Shown: piece by piece, positions 8,915 to 18,019 of the stretch
How the letters are laid out: each line of letters starts with the position of its first letter
Numbering within the stretch: position 1 is the first letter of the stretch
NCBI GenBank assembly: GCA_029246705.1
Contig: JAQWMQ010000041.1
Coordinates: 64,142-106,851, forward strand
Origin: Phycisphaerales bacterium
Lineage (GTDB): Bacteria > Planctomycetota > Phycisphaerae > Phycisphaerales > SM1A02
Direction: 5' to 3'
Length of the DNA: 42,710 nucleotides
Notes under the pieces: generated by a model
The model's input: only the letters and a program-made list of their open reading frames with translations
Told to the model about the DNA's origin: nothing
Databases searched by the model: none
Program-made: the position numbers and the translations under genes

Positions 8915-10375
8915 ATGTCGGATCGCTCGCTCATCGCACCGGTCATTGATTCCTTCGCCAGGCATGCGGATCGACCTGCGGTCACCGATGCCGATGGTCG
9001 TGTGGCGACCTACGCCGAACTCGATCTGCTCTCACGTCGGTTTGGTGCCCGCTTTCTGGACGCCGGCGTGAAGATCGGGGACCGGATCGGTTTTTCCCGC
9101 CCTAAATCGATCGAGACCGTTGCGGCACTCATCGGCGCGCTTCGGATCGGAGCATCGTTCGTTCCGGTCGATCACTCAGCACCCGAACACCGCAACGAAC
9201 ACATCTTCGAGGATTGCCGGGTCGCCCTGCGCTGTGGTGAAGACCTCCTGCCCGCGGAGCAGGCAGGCGCGATTGAGGATTGTCCGTCCGATCCCGATCG
9301 ACTGGCCTACATCCTGTACACCTCCGGATCAACGGGGCTCCCCAAGGGTGTCCCCCTGACCCACCGAAATGCAGCGAGTTTCGTCGACTGGTGTGTGCGC
9401 ACCCTGGAGCCCCGGGTCGGAGACGTCTTCTCCAGTCACGCCTCGTTCCACTTCGATCTCTCCGTTCTGGATCTCTGGGTCCCGCTCTGGACCGGAGGTT
9501 CGATCGCGATCACCCCGCCTGACGTCGCCCAGGACCCGAGGCGCCTGCCGAACTTCATCGTCGAGCGCGGGATCACCAACTGGTACTCGGTGCCCTCGAT
9601 CCTCGCGCTCATGGTGGAGTTCGGTCGTCTCGAGGATCTGGCGTTCGATCGACTTCGCACGATCTGCTTTGCCGGTGAGGTCTTTCCCTTGCCGATGCTG
9701 CGACGCCTGCGCGAGCAGCTTCCCGAGGTTCGGCTGCTCAATCTCTACGGCCCGACCGAGACCAATGTCTGCACCTGGTACGAGGTCCCTGGTCGGATCG
9801 ATGCCAATCGGACCGAACCGATGCCGATCGGAACCGCCTGTGACCATTGTGACGTCGCGCTCTTCGACGATGCCGGTCAACGCGTCGATGAAGTCGGGCA
9901 AGTGGCCCGGGTCCTTGCCCGCGGGGCGCCCGTGATGAACGGATACTGGGGACGCCCTCCCGAGGAGACGCCGAGTCTCCTCACCATCGACGGACAGCGC
10001 TGGTATGACACCGGCGATCTGGGCGAGTGGGATCAGGTTCGTGGGGGTGAACGCCAGATCGTCTTTCGCGGTCGACGCGATCGGATGGTCAAGCGCCATG
10101 GCTATCGAATCGAGCTCGGCGAGGTGGAAGCCGGTCTCGATCGTCATCCCGATGTTCAGGAGAGCGCCGTCTGGTCCGGCGAAATCGAAGGCCGTGTCGT
10201 CATCCATGCCGCGGTGGTTCCCCGGGACGGGGCGACGCTCGGCGTCATTCCACTCAAGCTGCACTGTGCGGCGGCGCTGCTGTCCTGGATGAGCCCCGAT
10301 CGATTCCAGGTCATGGACGCTCTGCCACGTACCAGCACCGGCAAGGTCGATTACGCGACGCTCAGGGGCGCATAA
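8915..10375 (+). CDS. Stand-alone amino-acid adenylation enzyme, predicted L-prolyl-[carrier protein] ligase
   Basis: This is a 486-residue ANL-family ligase with YTSGSTGLPKG (135-145), the D181-containing FDLSVLD segment, NLYGPTET, YDTGD (364-368), GRRDRMVKRHGYRIELGE, and Lys477 in STGK. Aligned by eye to the GrsA pocket, the specificity residues are D181, L182, L185, Y224, C251, A253, L277, V285, C286 and K477. From memory, the code of stand-alone proline-activating enzymes of pyrrole pathways (PltF, RedM, CloN4 type) is DLLYLALVCK, a match at nine of ten. It differs from what I know of DltA. The enzyme should load proline onto the upstream carrier. ATG 8915, four bases after the carrier stop, is preferred over a longer frame from 8837. 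Confidence 0.87.
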   Translation: MSDRSLIAPVIDSFARHADRPAVTDADGRVATYAELDLLSRRFGARFLDAGVKIGDRIGFSRPKSIETVAALIGALRIGASFVPVDHSAPEHRNEHIFEDCRVALRCGEDLLPAEQAGAIEDCPSDPDRLAYILYTSGSTGLPKGVPLTHRNAASFVDWCVRTLEPRVGDVFSSHASFHFDLSVLDLWVPLWTGGSIAITPPDVAQDPRRLPNFIVERGITNWYSVPSILALMVEFGRLEDLAFDRLRTICFAGEVFPLPMLRRLREQLPEVRLLNLYGPTETNVCTWYEVPGRIDANRTEPMPIGTACDHCDVALFDDAGQRVDEVGQVARVLARGAPVMNGYWGRPPEETPSLLTIDGQRWYDTGDLGEWDQVRGGERQIVFRGRRDRMVKRHGYRIELGEVEAGLDRHPDVQESAVWSGEIEGRVVIHAAVVPRDGATLGVIPLKLHCAAALLSWMSPDRFQVMDALPRTSTGKVDYATLRGA

Positions 10376-10410
10376 CGTCCTTGGACCATTGAATTTGAAT
10401 GGACGGCGAC

Positions 10411-10438
10411 TTGGAACCCTTCCGGTCAGGGGTATACT
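10411..10438 (+). promoter_or_regulatory. Sigma-70-like promoter
   Basis: TTGGAA (10411-10416) and TATACT (10433-10438) are separated by 16 bases, a good match to a housekeeping promoter, 28 bases before the ATG of the VCBS-protein gene. The palindrome TTTCCGGAAA (10446-10455) lies just downstream, within or next to the expected transcript start. The promoter separates the secreted-protein gene from the Dlt-like operon. Confidence 0.6.
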
Positions 10439-10465
10439 TGGGAAGTTTCCGGAAATCATCGTGCC

Positions 10466-12217
10466 ATGACGCCTCACGCTCATCATCTGCTTCTGCCGGT
10501 CGGTGTCCTCGGAGCCGTGGCGATCGCGTCCGCCGGAGACATCCGCTTCACGGATGTGACGAATGAGTGCGGGGTCAGCTTCCAATGCGATCCGCCGCCC
10601 GTCTCGCAGATGAACGGCACGCACCGGTGGGGCGGGCTTGCCGCCGGCGACTTCGACCGTGACGGGTTTGTGGATCTCTTCGCGCCCGGCGCGGGCGGGG
10701 ACCATGACACGCTCTACCTCAACGACGGCAACGGAGGCTTCGTCGATGTTTCGGAAGCCTGGGGGCTGACCGATCTGCATCTCGGCAACGGCTGTTCGGT
10801 CGGTGACCTCGATCAGGACGGGTGGCTTGACATCATGGTGGCGAGCGCCGGTGATCCGGACGTCCAGGGAGGCGAACCCGGCAGATACCGTCTCTATCGC
10901 AACCTCGAGGGTGCCGGCTTCGCGGACATCGCGGCCAGCGCCGGAGTTCGCGAGGTCACCAATGGTGACGCGAATCAGGCCCCGCTGTTCGCGACCTTCG
11001 GAGACTACGACCTCGATGGTGACCTCGACCTGCTCTTCGGGACCTGGCACCCGGGCAACGGTGGCAACCGCATCTATCGAAACGACGGAACGGGCGTCTT
11101 CACGGACGTGTCGGAGGAGCTCGGTTTCGACGATGAGTTCGCGACCACGCTCGGCTACTCCGCGAACGTGATCGACATGGACGGCGATCTCCACCCGGAG
11201 ATCCTCTGGGTCGGCGACTACAACACCAGTCACTACTTCCGCAACAACACGGATGGGACCTTCACCAACCTCCGTGACCAGAACGGCACCTGCATCGAGG
11301 GCTGGGGCATGGGCCAGGCCGTCTTCGACTACAACCTGGACGGTCGTCTGGACTGGTACGTCTCGAGCATCACCTATGACGATCCTTTCGACGACTCCCA
11401 CAACGGCAACACCCTCTACCAGCAGATCATCGACCACCTGTACGCGGATCTGGCGCTGCCGGCGTCCGTCCTCGATGGAGGGTGGTCATGGGCGACGGTC
11501 GCGGCCGACCTGGATCAGGACGGGCACGAGGACCTCGTGGTCACCAACGGAAACCGATTCGACGACGAGTTCGCGAACCGACGCGAGAAGGTCTTTCAGA
11601 ATCTCGGCAATGGCAGCTTCCTCAACGCCACCCAGCTGAGCGAGCTCGAGCTCGCCTGTGAGGCGATGTCCGTCGTCGCCTTCGATCTTGAACGAGACGG
11701 CGATCTCGATCTGGCTTTCATCTGCAACGAAGGGCGTCTGCGGGTCTACCGAAACGATTCGATCGATGCCGGGCGCTGGCTCCAGGTCGATCTTCGCGGC
11801 GACCCTGATCAGGGCATCGCGCCGGACGGCATGCAGACCCGGGTCGAGGTCCGGTGCGGCTCCCGGCTCCATGTCCGCTACGCCGACGGTCGTCCTTCCT
11901 ATGCGAGCAGCGGTCCACAGGGACTGCACTTCGGACTCGGCGAGTCCGAAGTGATCGACGAACTCAGGGTCTTCTGGGCCAATGGTTCGGTGACCGAACT
12001 CCTGAACGTCCCGGTGGACCAGTTCCTCGTCATCGAGCCGCCCTTGACCGGTCCGCCCGGTGACCTCGATGGTGACGGGATGATCGATGGTGCGGACCTC
12101 ACGATCCTCCTCGGGCTCTGGGGCTCCGGGGACCCCGGGGGGGACATCGACGGCAACGGCCTGGTCGAAGGCAACGATCTTGCGATACTTCTGGGGCAAT
12201 GGTCGCCGAGTGGTTGA
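10466..12217 (+). CDS. Secreted VCBS/FG-GAP protein with ASPIC/UnbV domain and dockerin-like tail
   Basis: This 583-residue exported protein has a signal peptide at about 1-23, with cleavage likely after ASA. Residues about 50-420 contain repeated FG-GAP/VCBS units with calcium-type loops (DFDRDGFVD, DLDQDGWLD, DYDLDGDLD), predicting a beta-propeller. Residues about 425-525 match an ASPIC/UnbV-type domain (LHFGLGESEVIDELRVFW). The last 50 residues hold two dockerin-like units (DLDGDGMIDGADL and DIDGNGLVEGNDL, each followed by LLGxW). Such proteins are common in planctomycetes; their ligands are mostly unknown. It has its own promoter at 10411-10438. An adhesive or carbohydrate-associated surface role is inference. 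Confidence 0.85.
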   Translation: MTPHAHHLLLPVGVLGAVAIASAGDIRFTDVTNECGVSFQCDPPPVSQMNGTHRWGGLAAGDFDRDGFVDLFAPGAGGDHDTLYLNDGNGGFVDVSEAWGLTDLHLGNGCSVGDLDQDGWLDIMVASAGDPDVQGGEPGRYRLYRNLEGAGFADIAASAGVREVTNGDANQAPLFATFGDYDLDGDLDLLFGTWHPGNGGNRIYRNDGTGVFTDVSEELGFDDEFATTLGYSANVIDMDGDLHPEILWVGDYNTSHYFRNNTDGTFTNLRDQNGTCIEGWGMGQAVFDYNLDGRLDWYVSSITYDDPFDDSHNGNTLYQQIIDHLYADLALPASVLDGGWSWATVAADLDQDGHEDLVVTNGNRFDDEFANRREKVFQNLGNGSFLNATQLSELELACEAMSVVAFDLERDGDLDLAFICNEGRLRVYRNDSIDAGRWLQVDLRGDPDQGIAPDGMQTRVEVRCGSRLHVRYADGRPSYASSGPQGLHFGLGESEVIDELRVFWANGSVTELLNVPVDQFLVIEPPLTGPPGDLDGDGMIDGADLTILLGLWGSGDPGGDIDGNGLVEGNDLAILLGQWSPSG

Positions 12218-12250
12218 GGCGAATGACGGATTTCATCTCTCTACCACCAT

Positions 12251-15154
12251 ATGGACACAGACATGCTGCTGATACTCGCGCTCGCGGTCGCGGAACCACC
12301 CGCCTTCATCGAAGAGCTCATTCAGACCGACCATGACCTGCCGCGCTACGCGGAGCAGTACTACCATCCGCTCGGTCGTTCTCCGGTCGTCGACGTGCTG
12401 CTGGGTGACCCGATGTATTCGGTGCGCTTCGCGGACGAGTCCTCCCGACAGCTGCGGCAAGCGGCGGATTCGGGTTCGGCCGCCGCAGTGAGCGAGGTCG
12501 CGGCGCGGATGGGTGCGATGCCCGCGGGTTTCAAGCTCGAGATCGATCCGGTACCTCTGCCGGGTCTCTCCGAAGCGGTCGGCGCCGAGGCCGCGAATGC
12601 GCTCGAGCAGGCCTGGGCGCACTATCTGGAGGCACGACGTCGAGCGGGCGCCGCGGTGGCCGATGTCACCGAGGAGCAGCGAGCCTATCTTCGTTCGAAC
12701 CCCGCCCGGTGGTGGTTCGCTGACGAGGATCTGACCAACTACCGCTATCTCACCTGCGTCACCGACGACCACGAGGCGATCTTCCGGATCGCGGCTCGCG
12801 TGGACATCGGCGCCATGGCCGAGGCGCAGTGGTGTCTGGCGCGTGCGGCCGACATCATCGTCGAAGCGAAGCAGTCGGGACTTTTCGATCAGGTCGCGGA
12901 GTCGAATCTTCCCTGGCGTCACGAAGGTGACTCGGGGGTGTTCGTCGTGGCCGGAACGGGCGACGACGTGCACCGTGAGGACCTCGACCTGATGGTCGAT
13001 CTCGGCGGTGACGACTGGTATCTCTCGAATGCCGGCGGCGCTCGTGATGGTCGCGTCGCCGCGTTGTGCGTGGACCTCGACGGGGATGATCACTACGACG
13101 GCAAGTTCGCCCCGCAGGGAGGTGGCTTCCTCGGCGCCGGTGCGCTGGTGGATCTTGCCGGTGATGACGACTACCAGGGTGGTGACTACGCCCAGGGTGG
13201 ATGTTTCCTCGGTTCGGGACTTCTCGTCGACCATGCCGGGGAGGATGCCTACCGTGCCCACCATGGTTGCCAGGGATCGGGTTCCTTCGGACTCGGTGTA
13301 CTGTGGGACCGGTCGGGTGACGACATCTATCACTCCAGTGGCATGTCCCTGGGCAACGGCGGTCCGCAAGGGGTGGGGGTGCTGCTCGAGACGGCGGGTG
13401 ACGATGTGGTGGCCTGCGGAGTCTGGCGCGACACGCGCTACACCGATGAATACGGGCACGGACTCGGCGCCTCGATCGGGGTGCGAAGCTGGCCCTGGTA
13501 TTCGGATTCCAGTTTCTACGGTGGTCTTGGCTTCGTTGATGACGCGCAGGGCGACGATCGCTACGAGGCCCTCGTCGGTCTCGGCAGTGCCTACACCTTC
13601 GGCGCGGGGATCTTCGTCAACAGTGATGGAGACGACGACTACTTCGCCTTTTCCGATGCGATGGGTGGGACGATCCACCTCGGTGCGGGCATCATGATCG
13701 AGCAGGGGGGTGACGACACCTATCGCGCGCTCGACTCCGCGGTCGGCGTTGGTGGGGATCGCGGCACCGGATTCTTCTTCGAGACCGCCGGCGACGATCG
13801 CTACTACGTGAATTCACACGGGATCGGCACCGGACGGAAACCCAAGGCCCTCGGTCTTGCGGTCGAGTTCGCCGGCGATGATCGGTACACCTTCGGTGGA
13901 ATGAGCATGAATGCGGTCTGGAGACCGTCCAATCCGGAGAACTGGGCCTGGGCGACCTTCGCGGATCTGTCCGGCGACGATCGATACACGCCCTACGAGA
14001 ACGATCAGGACGAGGTCGACGGCCTCGACCGCGGGAATGATCGCGCGTGGCGTTTCAGCCACACCTCGCACGGGTTCGATTCCGAAACGCTCGCCGACTA
14101 TCGATACGAGGATCTCGTCGCCGACATGCCGACCGATCCACGGCTGGAGATGCCCTGGCGGCCATGGGACGGTGAGCTCGAAGGGTCGGCCTATCGCCGG
14201 TTGATCGACGACACCTGGACCGACCAGGCACTGGCCGCGCTGGATGCAGGGCCGGCCGAGACCGACTCCGAGACCGGCGGGGATGGAGCGGCCGATCTGC
14301 CCGAGGCGCCGGTCCGTCCGTGGATCGATGCCTTGCGGAGTGGCGCCCTTGACTATGACGAGCGTCGTCGTGCCTACGAGTGCATGGACCTGATCCGCTT
14401 CTCGAGTGAGGGCCGCTTCGACTGGTCGTTGATGCTCGAACTGCTCGAGGATCCCGCCGCTTCACCGACCGATCAGCTTGCCTACGCGGGCACCTGGTGC
14501 GTGGTCGATCGAACGCCCGGAGTGGTGGGCGTGGTCGAGGAGGATCTTCGAAATGATCGGATCAAGTCACCCTATGCCCGTCAGATCATCATCCGGGCGA
14601 TCGGTCGCAGCGGTGGTCCGGGGGCAAGTGAGGCGCTTGCCGAACGTCTTGCGAATGACGAGGACCTCATCGCCCGTCGGCGTGCGGCCTTCCACCTTGG
14701 TCGCATCGGGGGGGTCGAGGGTCTCCCCGCACTGGCCGAGGCTTCCGGGGATGCGTCGCCCCTGATCCGATACTCGGTCTGTTCCGGGCTTCGCGACAGC
14801 GGGATGTCCGAAGCGATTGCAGTCATCGAACCGATGCGTGAAGACGACAACCTCTTCGTCCGTCGCGCCGCCTGCACCGCCGCGCTCAGCCTGGGGGATG
14901 CGAGTGCGGTCGATCAATTGCTCGCTGAAATGGGAACCGATTCAATCGACACCGGATGGAACTACGGCCGGAACCTGTTCGTGACGATGTCCGAGTATGT
15001 CGGTGAGGACCCGCTCGAGGCATACGAGACCGATCTCGAGGCATGGCGAGGCTGGTGGTCGGAGAACCGTCAATCGTTCAACCTCGAAGCGGCGATGGAA
15101 GCTTCGGCCGAAAAGCGTGCAGAGCGTCTCGAAAAGCCGACCAGCAGTGAATAG
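12251..15154 (+). CDS. Secreted GDDxY-repeat protein with HEAT-like tail, copy 2
   Basis: This 967-residue protein is of unknown function. The N-terminus (MLLILALAVAEPP after a few residues) looks like a short signal peptide; the true start may be ATG 12263 rather than 12251, and neither has a clear ribosome site. Residues about 20-230 are helical. The lead-in VAGTGDDVH (about 235) is shared with copy 1 and opens about twelve units of roughly 26 residues (about 250-580), each with GDDxY, a glycine-rich turn and a strand ending in D or E. After an acidic linker, residues about 770-900 form HEAT-like helical repeats (RRRAAFHLGRIGG, VRRAACTAALSLG). It lies 33 bases after the VCBS-protein gene and may be transcribed with it. 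A calcium-bound solenoid is inferred. Confidence 0.85.
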   Translation: MDTDMLLILALAVAEPPAFIEELIQTDHDLPRYAEQYYHPLGRSPVVDVLLGDPMYSVRFADESSRQLRQAADSGSAAAVSEVAARMGAMPAGFKLEIDPVPLPGLSEAVGAEAANALEQAWAHYLEARRRAGAAVADVTEEQRAYLRSNPARWWFADEDLTNYRYLTCVTDDHEAIFRIAARVDIGAMAEAQWCLARAADIIVEAKQSGLFDQVAESNLPWRHEGDSGVFVVAGTGDDVHREDLDLMVDLGGDDWYLSNAGGARDGRVAALCVDLDGDDHYDGKFAPQGGGFLGAGALVDLAGDDDYQGGDYAQGGCFLGSGLLVDHAGEDAYRAHHGCQGSGSFGLGVLWDRSGDDIYHSSGMSLGNGGPQGVGVLLETAGDDVVACGVWRDTRYTDEYGHGLGASIGVRSWPWYSDSSFYGGLGFVDDAQGDDRYEALVGLGSAYTFGAGIFVNSDGDDDYFAFSDAMGGTIHLGAGIMIEQGGDDTYRALDSAVGVGGDRGTGFFFETAGDDRYYVNSHGIGTGRKPKALGLAVEFAGDDRYTFGGMSMNAVWRPSNPENWAWATFADLSGDDRYTPYENDQDEVDGLDRGNDRAWRFSHTSHGFDSETLADYRYEDLVADMPTDPRLEMPWRPWDGELEGSAYRRLIDDTWTDQALAALDAGPAETDSETGGDGAADLPEAPVRPWIDALRSGALDYDERRRAYECMDLIRFSSEGRFDWSLMLELLEDPAASPTDQLAYAGTWCVVDRTPGVVGVVEEDLRNDRIKSPYARQIIIRAIGRSGGPGASEALAERLANDEDLIARRRAAFHLGRIGGVEGLPALAEASGDASPLIRYSVCSGLRDSGMSEAIAVIEPMREDDNLFVRRAACTAALSLGDASAVDQLLAEMGTDSIDTGWNYGRNLFVTMSEYVGEDPLEAYETDLEAWRGWWSENRQSFNLEAAMEASAEKRAERLEKPTSSE

Positions 15155-15178
15155 ACATGCCTTGCTTCTCGATGGGGC

Positions 15179-15730
15179 CTACGGTGTCCTTCGGACCACT
15201 GCTGCCAACGGGGGCCGAGTGATCGGTGGTGGGGTCTCTCCGTATCCGACCCAGATGAAACCGATGATCTGTTCCAGCGTGGGGTCGATGCCCGCGATCC
15301 GGTAGTGGTCGGGGTGCTGGCTGAGTTGTCCGGTCGACCACTTGCTGCCGACACCGTCCGCGGCAAGCGAGGTCGCGAGGTTCTGGACCGCACACGCGCA
15401 CGCGGCGTAGTCTTCGCGAGTCTGAACGGGGTCGGTAGAGACACACTGGCTCGCCACCAGCAGGTGGGAGGGGTTCGTCATCTTGCCGCGGATTCGTTCG
15501 GCCTCCTCCGGCGTCAGGGGTCGGCTGGCCGCCTTGATTCCGACCGCCACCTCGGCGACCAGCTTGCGTGCGGCAGGACCGATGATCGTGAAACGCCACG
15601 GAAAGGTCAGTCGGTGGCAGGGCGCATGGTTCGCCGCGACGAGAGCACGTTCGACTACCTCGTCCGGGACCGTCCCCGGCTGGTAGGTATGGATGGTGCG
15701 ACGACTGGTGAGTGCCTGGTGGGTGTCCAT
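15179..15730 (-). CDS. YdjA-type nitroreductase family protein
   Basis: This 183-residue flavoprotein has the compact length of YdjA. SRRTIHTY near the N-terminus is the FMN-phosphate site, NHAPCHRLTFPWRF matches the YdjA-type NHxLTxPWRF signature, and GVGSKWSTG plus GFIWVGY complete the fold. The family reduces nitro or quinone-like compounds with NAD(P)H and FMN in the cytoplasm; the natural substrate is unknown. ATG 15730 has AAGGA four bases upstream and gives the family N-terminus. The open frame runs further upstream into the DUF5916 gene, but those codons are not part of the protein. It lies 8 bases after the DUF5916 stop and is probably cotranscribed with it. Confidence 0.88.
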   Translation of the reverse strand: MDTHQALTSRRTIHTYQPGTVPDEVVERALVAANHAPCHRLTFPWRFTIIGPAARKLVAEVAVGIKAASRPLTPEEAERIRGKMTNPSHLLVASQCVSTDPVQTREDYAACACAVQNLATSLAADGVGSKWSTGQLSQHPDHYRIAGIDPTLEQIIGFIWVGYGETPPPITRPPLAAVVRRTP

Positions 15731-15738
15731 GATGTCCT

Positions 15739-17928
15739 TCAGAAGCGGAGCGTCCATCCGAACTTCGCGATGAATTGGGTCTGGATCAGGGTCAAATCGA
15801 GGTCCTCCGACTCCACGTTGTGGTTGAGGACCAGAAAGAGATCGTTGCCCGGCTGGAAGATCCAGCGAAGCCGGCTGTTGATGCCGACGGTGTCGGAAAT
15901 GTTGTCGTACTGGATGAAGTTGGTGAGTGAGACGTCCGGGGTGAAGTAGATGTCCGCGATCAGGCTCACCTGACGCGTGATCGCCCGCTGGTCCTGGACC
16001 TCGATGTCGTTCCACTGGTATTCCGCGCCGACCAGGAGCTGGGGCGTGATGTTCCATTCGCCCCCGAGGGTGATCTCGGTTCGGTTGCCACCGTAGTAGC
16101 CGCTCCAACCGACCTCGGCGTTCAGGTTGTAGTCCTCCGCATCCGTGGTCTGGACACCCAGGCCGATCTCGTTCCACTCATACTCGCCGGCGTCGATGGT
16201 CAGTTCGCCTCCGACCGTGCTGAACGCATTTTGGGTGGATTCGGCTCGACGTGCGTACTCCAGGGTCACGGTGTCGCCGCGTTCGGTCTCGACCTCGAAG
16301 ACCTCCCATTCCAGGTCCATCGATTCAAGCTGACTGTCGAGATCGGTCACCACGAAGCCGTTGATCGAGGAATCGATGCTGCGAATCCAGTCCGCCTCCG
16401 GTCGCCAGCGGTATCGCCAGTTGCCGAAGTACTCGTAGATCCCGACCCTGGGGTTGAACCCGAGAGCGGCTTCGTAGTCCTCGCCGATTCGTGCGCCGCC
16501 GATCGTCCAGGCCACCTCGTCGTTGGGGTAGCTGAGCTTGAAGCCTCCCGACCAGTCCTGCCCGACGCCCTCGGAGGTGTCGCTGTAGAGCATGTACGCG
16601 TGCCCGATGAGGGTCTTGTCGCCATTGAAGGAGGTGTTGCGGTAGTTGAAGTCCGCACCACCGACGACGTTGTTCTGGCCGACCGTCGGGTCTCCACCGG
16701 TGAAGATGAGCCCCGCGGTCGATTCCTCGAGCACGTTGCCGAGTACTCGCGCAACGCTGTAGTTCTTCCAGTTCCCGCTCTCCTTCATCTGGACGTTCAT
16801 GAGTCCGATGTTCATGTCCTCGATCTTCCCGGTGAGGCGTGCGCCGGCGAGAATGCCCTGCTCCTCGCCGTCGGGTGCGATGCCGATTCTTCTGGAGTAG
16901 AAGGGGAGTGGGTTTCGCCTGATGCCACCGAAGTCGAAGAAACCCGCATCCTCGAGGAAGAAGTCACGCTTCTCGGGGAAGAAGAGTTGGAATCGGCCGA
17001 AGTTGATCTGTCGTTGGTCGACTTCCGTCTCCGCGAAGTCGTTGTTGACGGTGAGTGCGAAGGTCAGGGAGGGGGGGAGCTTCCAGAAGAGGTCGAGGCC
17101 GCCGGTCCCTGAGAGATCGGTGCCACCACCATCGTTGTCGGTCAGCGATCCCTTGACGAAGGGGCGCACGTCGATGCCCTGTCCGATGTCGAGGCCGCCG
17201 AAGCCATCGACGACATCGGCATTCGCCACGGAAGTGACCCCGATGTCACGGCGTGCACCTGTCCACCGGATGGTCTCGTTGTTTCGTCGAATGAACCGCT
17301 CGAAGTTGAACCCCCAGGTGCCGGTGGTGTCGTCGGCGAGGATCGTCTGGAAGGGGATCGCCATCTCGCAGGTCCAGCCGTTCTCGTCGATCGCGGTCCG
17401 TCCGTACCAGATCCCGTCCCAGTTGTAGTCCGCCTTCCGGCCCCCGGTGATCCGACCGTCCTTGCGTGCGCCGGCTGCGGTCATCTTGAAGATGTAGCCG
17501 GTGCGCTTGTCGCGGAACGGGTCGATCACCACCGAGACCGCATCGTCCGAGTCGAAGTCCCCGTCACGCTTGAGCTGGTTGGCCCTGATGCCCTCGGGTT
17601 CGGTGTCGAGGCATCGGAAACCGACGTAGAAGTTTCGTGAATCCCGCATCAGGTAGATCTCGGTCACCTGGCTCGGCGGTCCGCCCTCCACGGGATTCAC
17701 CTGCAGAAAGGTGTCGGGGAGCTTCGTCCCGAATTGCCAGATCTCCTCGAAGACACCATCGATCTCTGGCGCCTCTTCGATGGTGAAGATCGTCGGTCGT
17801 TCCAGCGGTGCGGTCTCCACCGACTCCCGATCCTCCTGGTCGATCTGTGCGACCACCGAGCGCGTCCCCCCGGCAAGGACCAGCATCATCACGATGACCC
17901 TGATGAAGAACGAAGCTTTGAAGGACAT
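15739..17928 (-). CDS. DUF5916-family outer-membrane protein with CBM9-like domain
   Basis: This protein has about 729 residues. After a signal peptide (FFIRVIVMMLVLAGGTRSVVAQ) comes a family 9 carbohydrate-binding-like domain with APEIDGVFEEIW, YVGFRCLDTEP and DDAVSVVIDPF (roughly 35-215). The rest alternates polar and aromatic residues and ends in RF, as in an outer-membrane beta-barrel. FPEKRDFFLEDAGFFDFG and FYSRRIG are hallmarks of the DUF5916 family. The function of the family is not settled; surface glycan contact is often supposed. ATG 17928 puts the signal peptide at the N-terminus; a GTG at 17952 would add eight residues. The nitroreductase follows 8 bases after the stop. Confidence 0.85.
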   Translation of the reverse strand: MSFKASFFIRVIVMMLVLAGGTRSVVAQIDQEDRESVETAPLERPTIFTIEEAPEIDGVFEEIWQFGTKLPDTFLQVNPVEGGPPSQVTEIYLMRDSRNFYVGFRCLDTEPEGIRANQLKRDGDFDSDDAVSVVIDPFRDKRTGYIFKMTAAGARKDGRITGGRKADYNWDGIWYGRTAIDENGWTCEMAIPFQTILADDTTGTWGFNFERFIRRNNETIRWTGARRDIGVTSVANADVVDGFGGLDIGQGIDVRPFVKGSLTDNDGGGTDLSGTGGLDLFWKLPPSLTFALTVNNDFAETEVDQRQINFGRFQLFFPEKRDFFLEDAGFFDFGGIRRNPLPFYSRRIGIAPDGEEQGILAGARLTGKIEDMNIGLMNVQMKESGNWKNYSVARVLGNVLEESTAGLIFTGGDPTVGQNNVVGGADFNYRNTSFNGDKTLIGHAYMLYSDTSEGVGQDWSGGFKLSYPNDEVAWTIGGARIGEDYEAALGFNPRVGIYEYFGNWRYRWRPEADWIRSIDSSINGFVVTDLDSQLESMDLEWEVFEVETERGDTVTLEYARRAESTQNAFSTVGGELTIDAGEYEWNEIGLGVQTTDAEDYNLNAEVGWSGYYGGNRTEITLGGEWNITPQLLVGAEYQWNDIEVQDQRAITRQVSLIADIYFTPDVSLTNFIQYDNISDTVGINSRLRWIFQPGNDLFLVLNHNVESEDLDLTLIQTQFIAKFGWTLRF

Positions 17929-18019
17929 TGGATCGTCATCGTACGAGAACACGGCTCGGACTTCGCCGTGTTTGCCATGAAACCATGCCGGACGGTCGTT
18001 TGAAGCAGCGCGCTCCTGA

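Noticed and set aside
9329-11437. 702-residue minus-strand frame
   Set aside because: Runs across the adenylation gene and the VCBS gene on the opposite strand; low-complexity valine- and glutamate-rich reading, no motifs.
10466-12217. VCBS/UnbV protein as part of the Dlt-like operon
   Set aside because: It has its own promoter 90 bases after the adenylation stop and a secretion signal, so I treat it as a separate unit.
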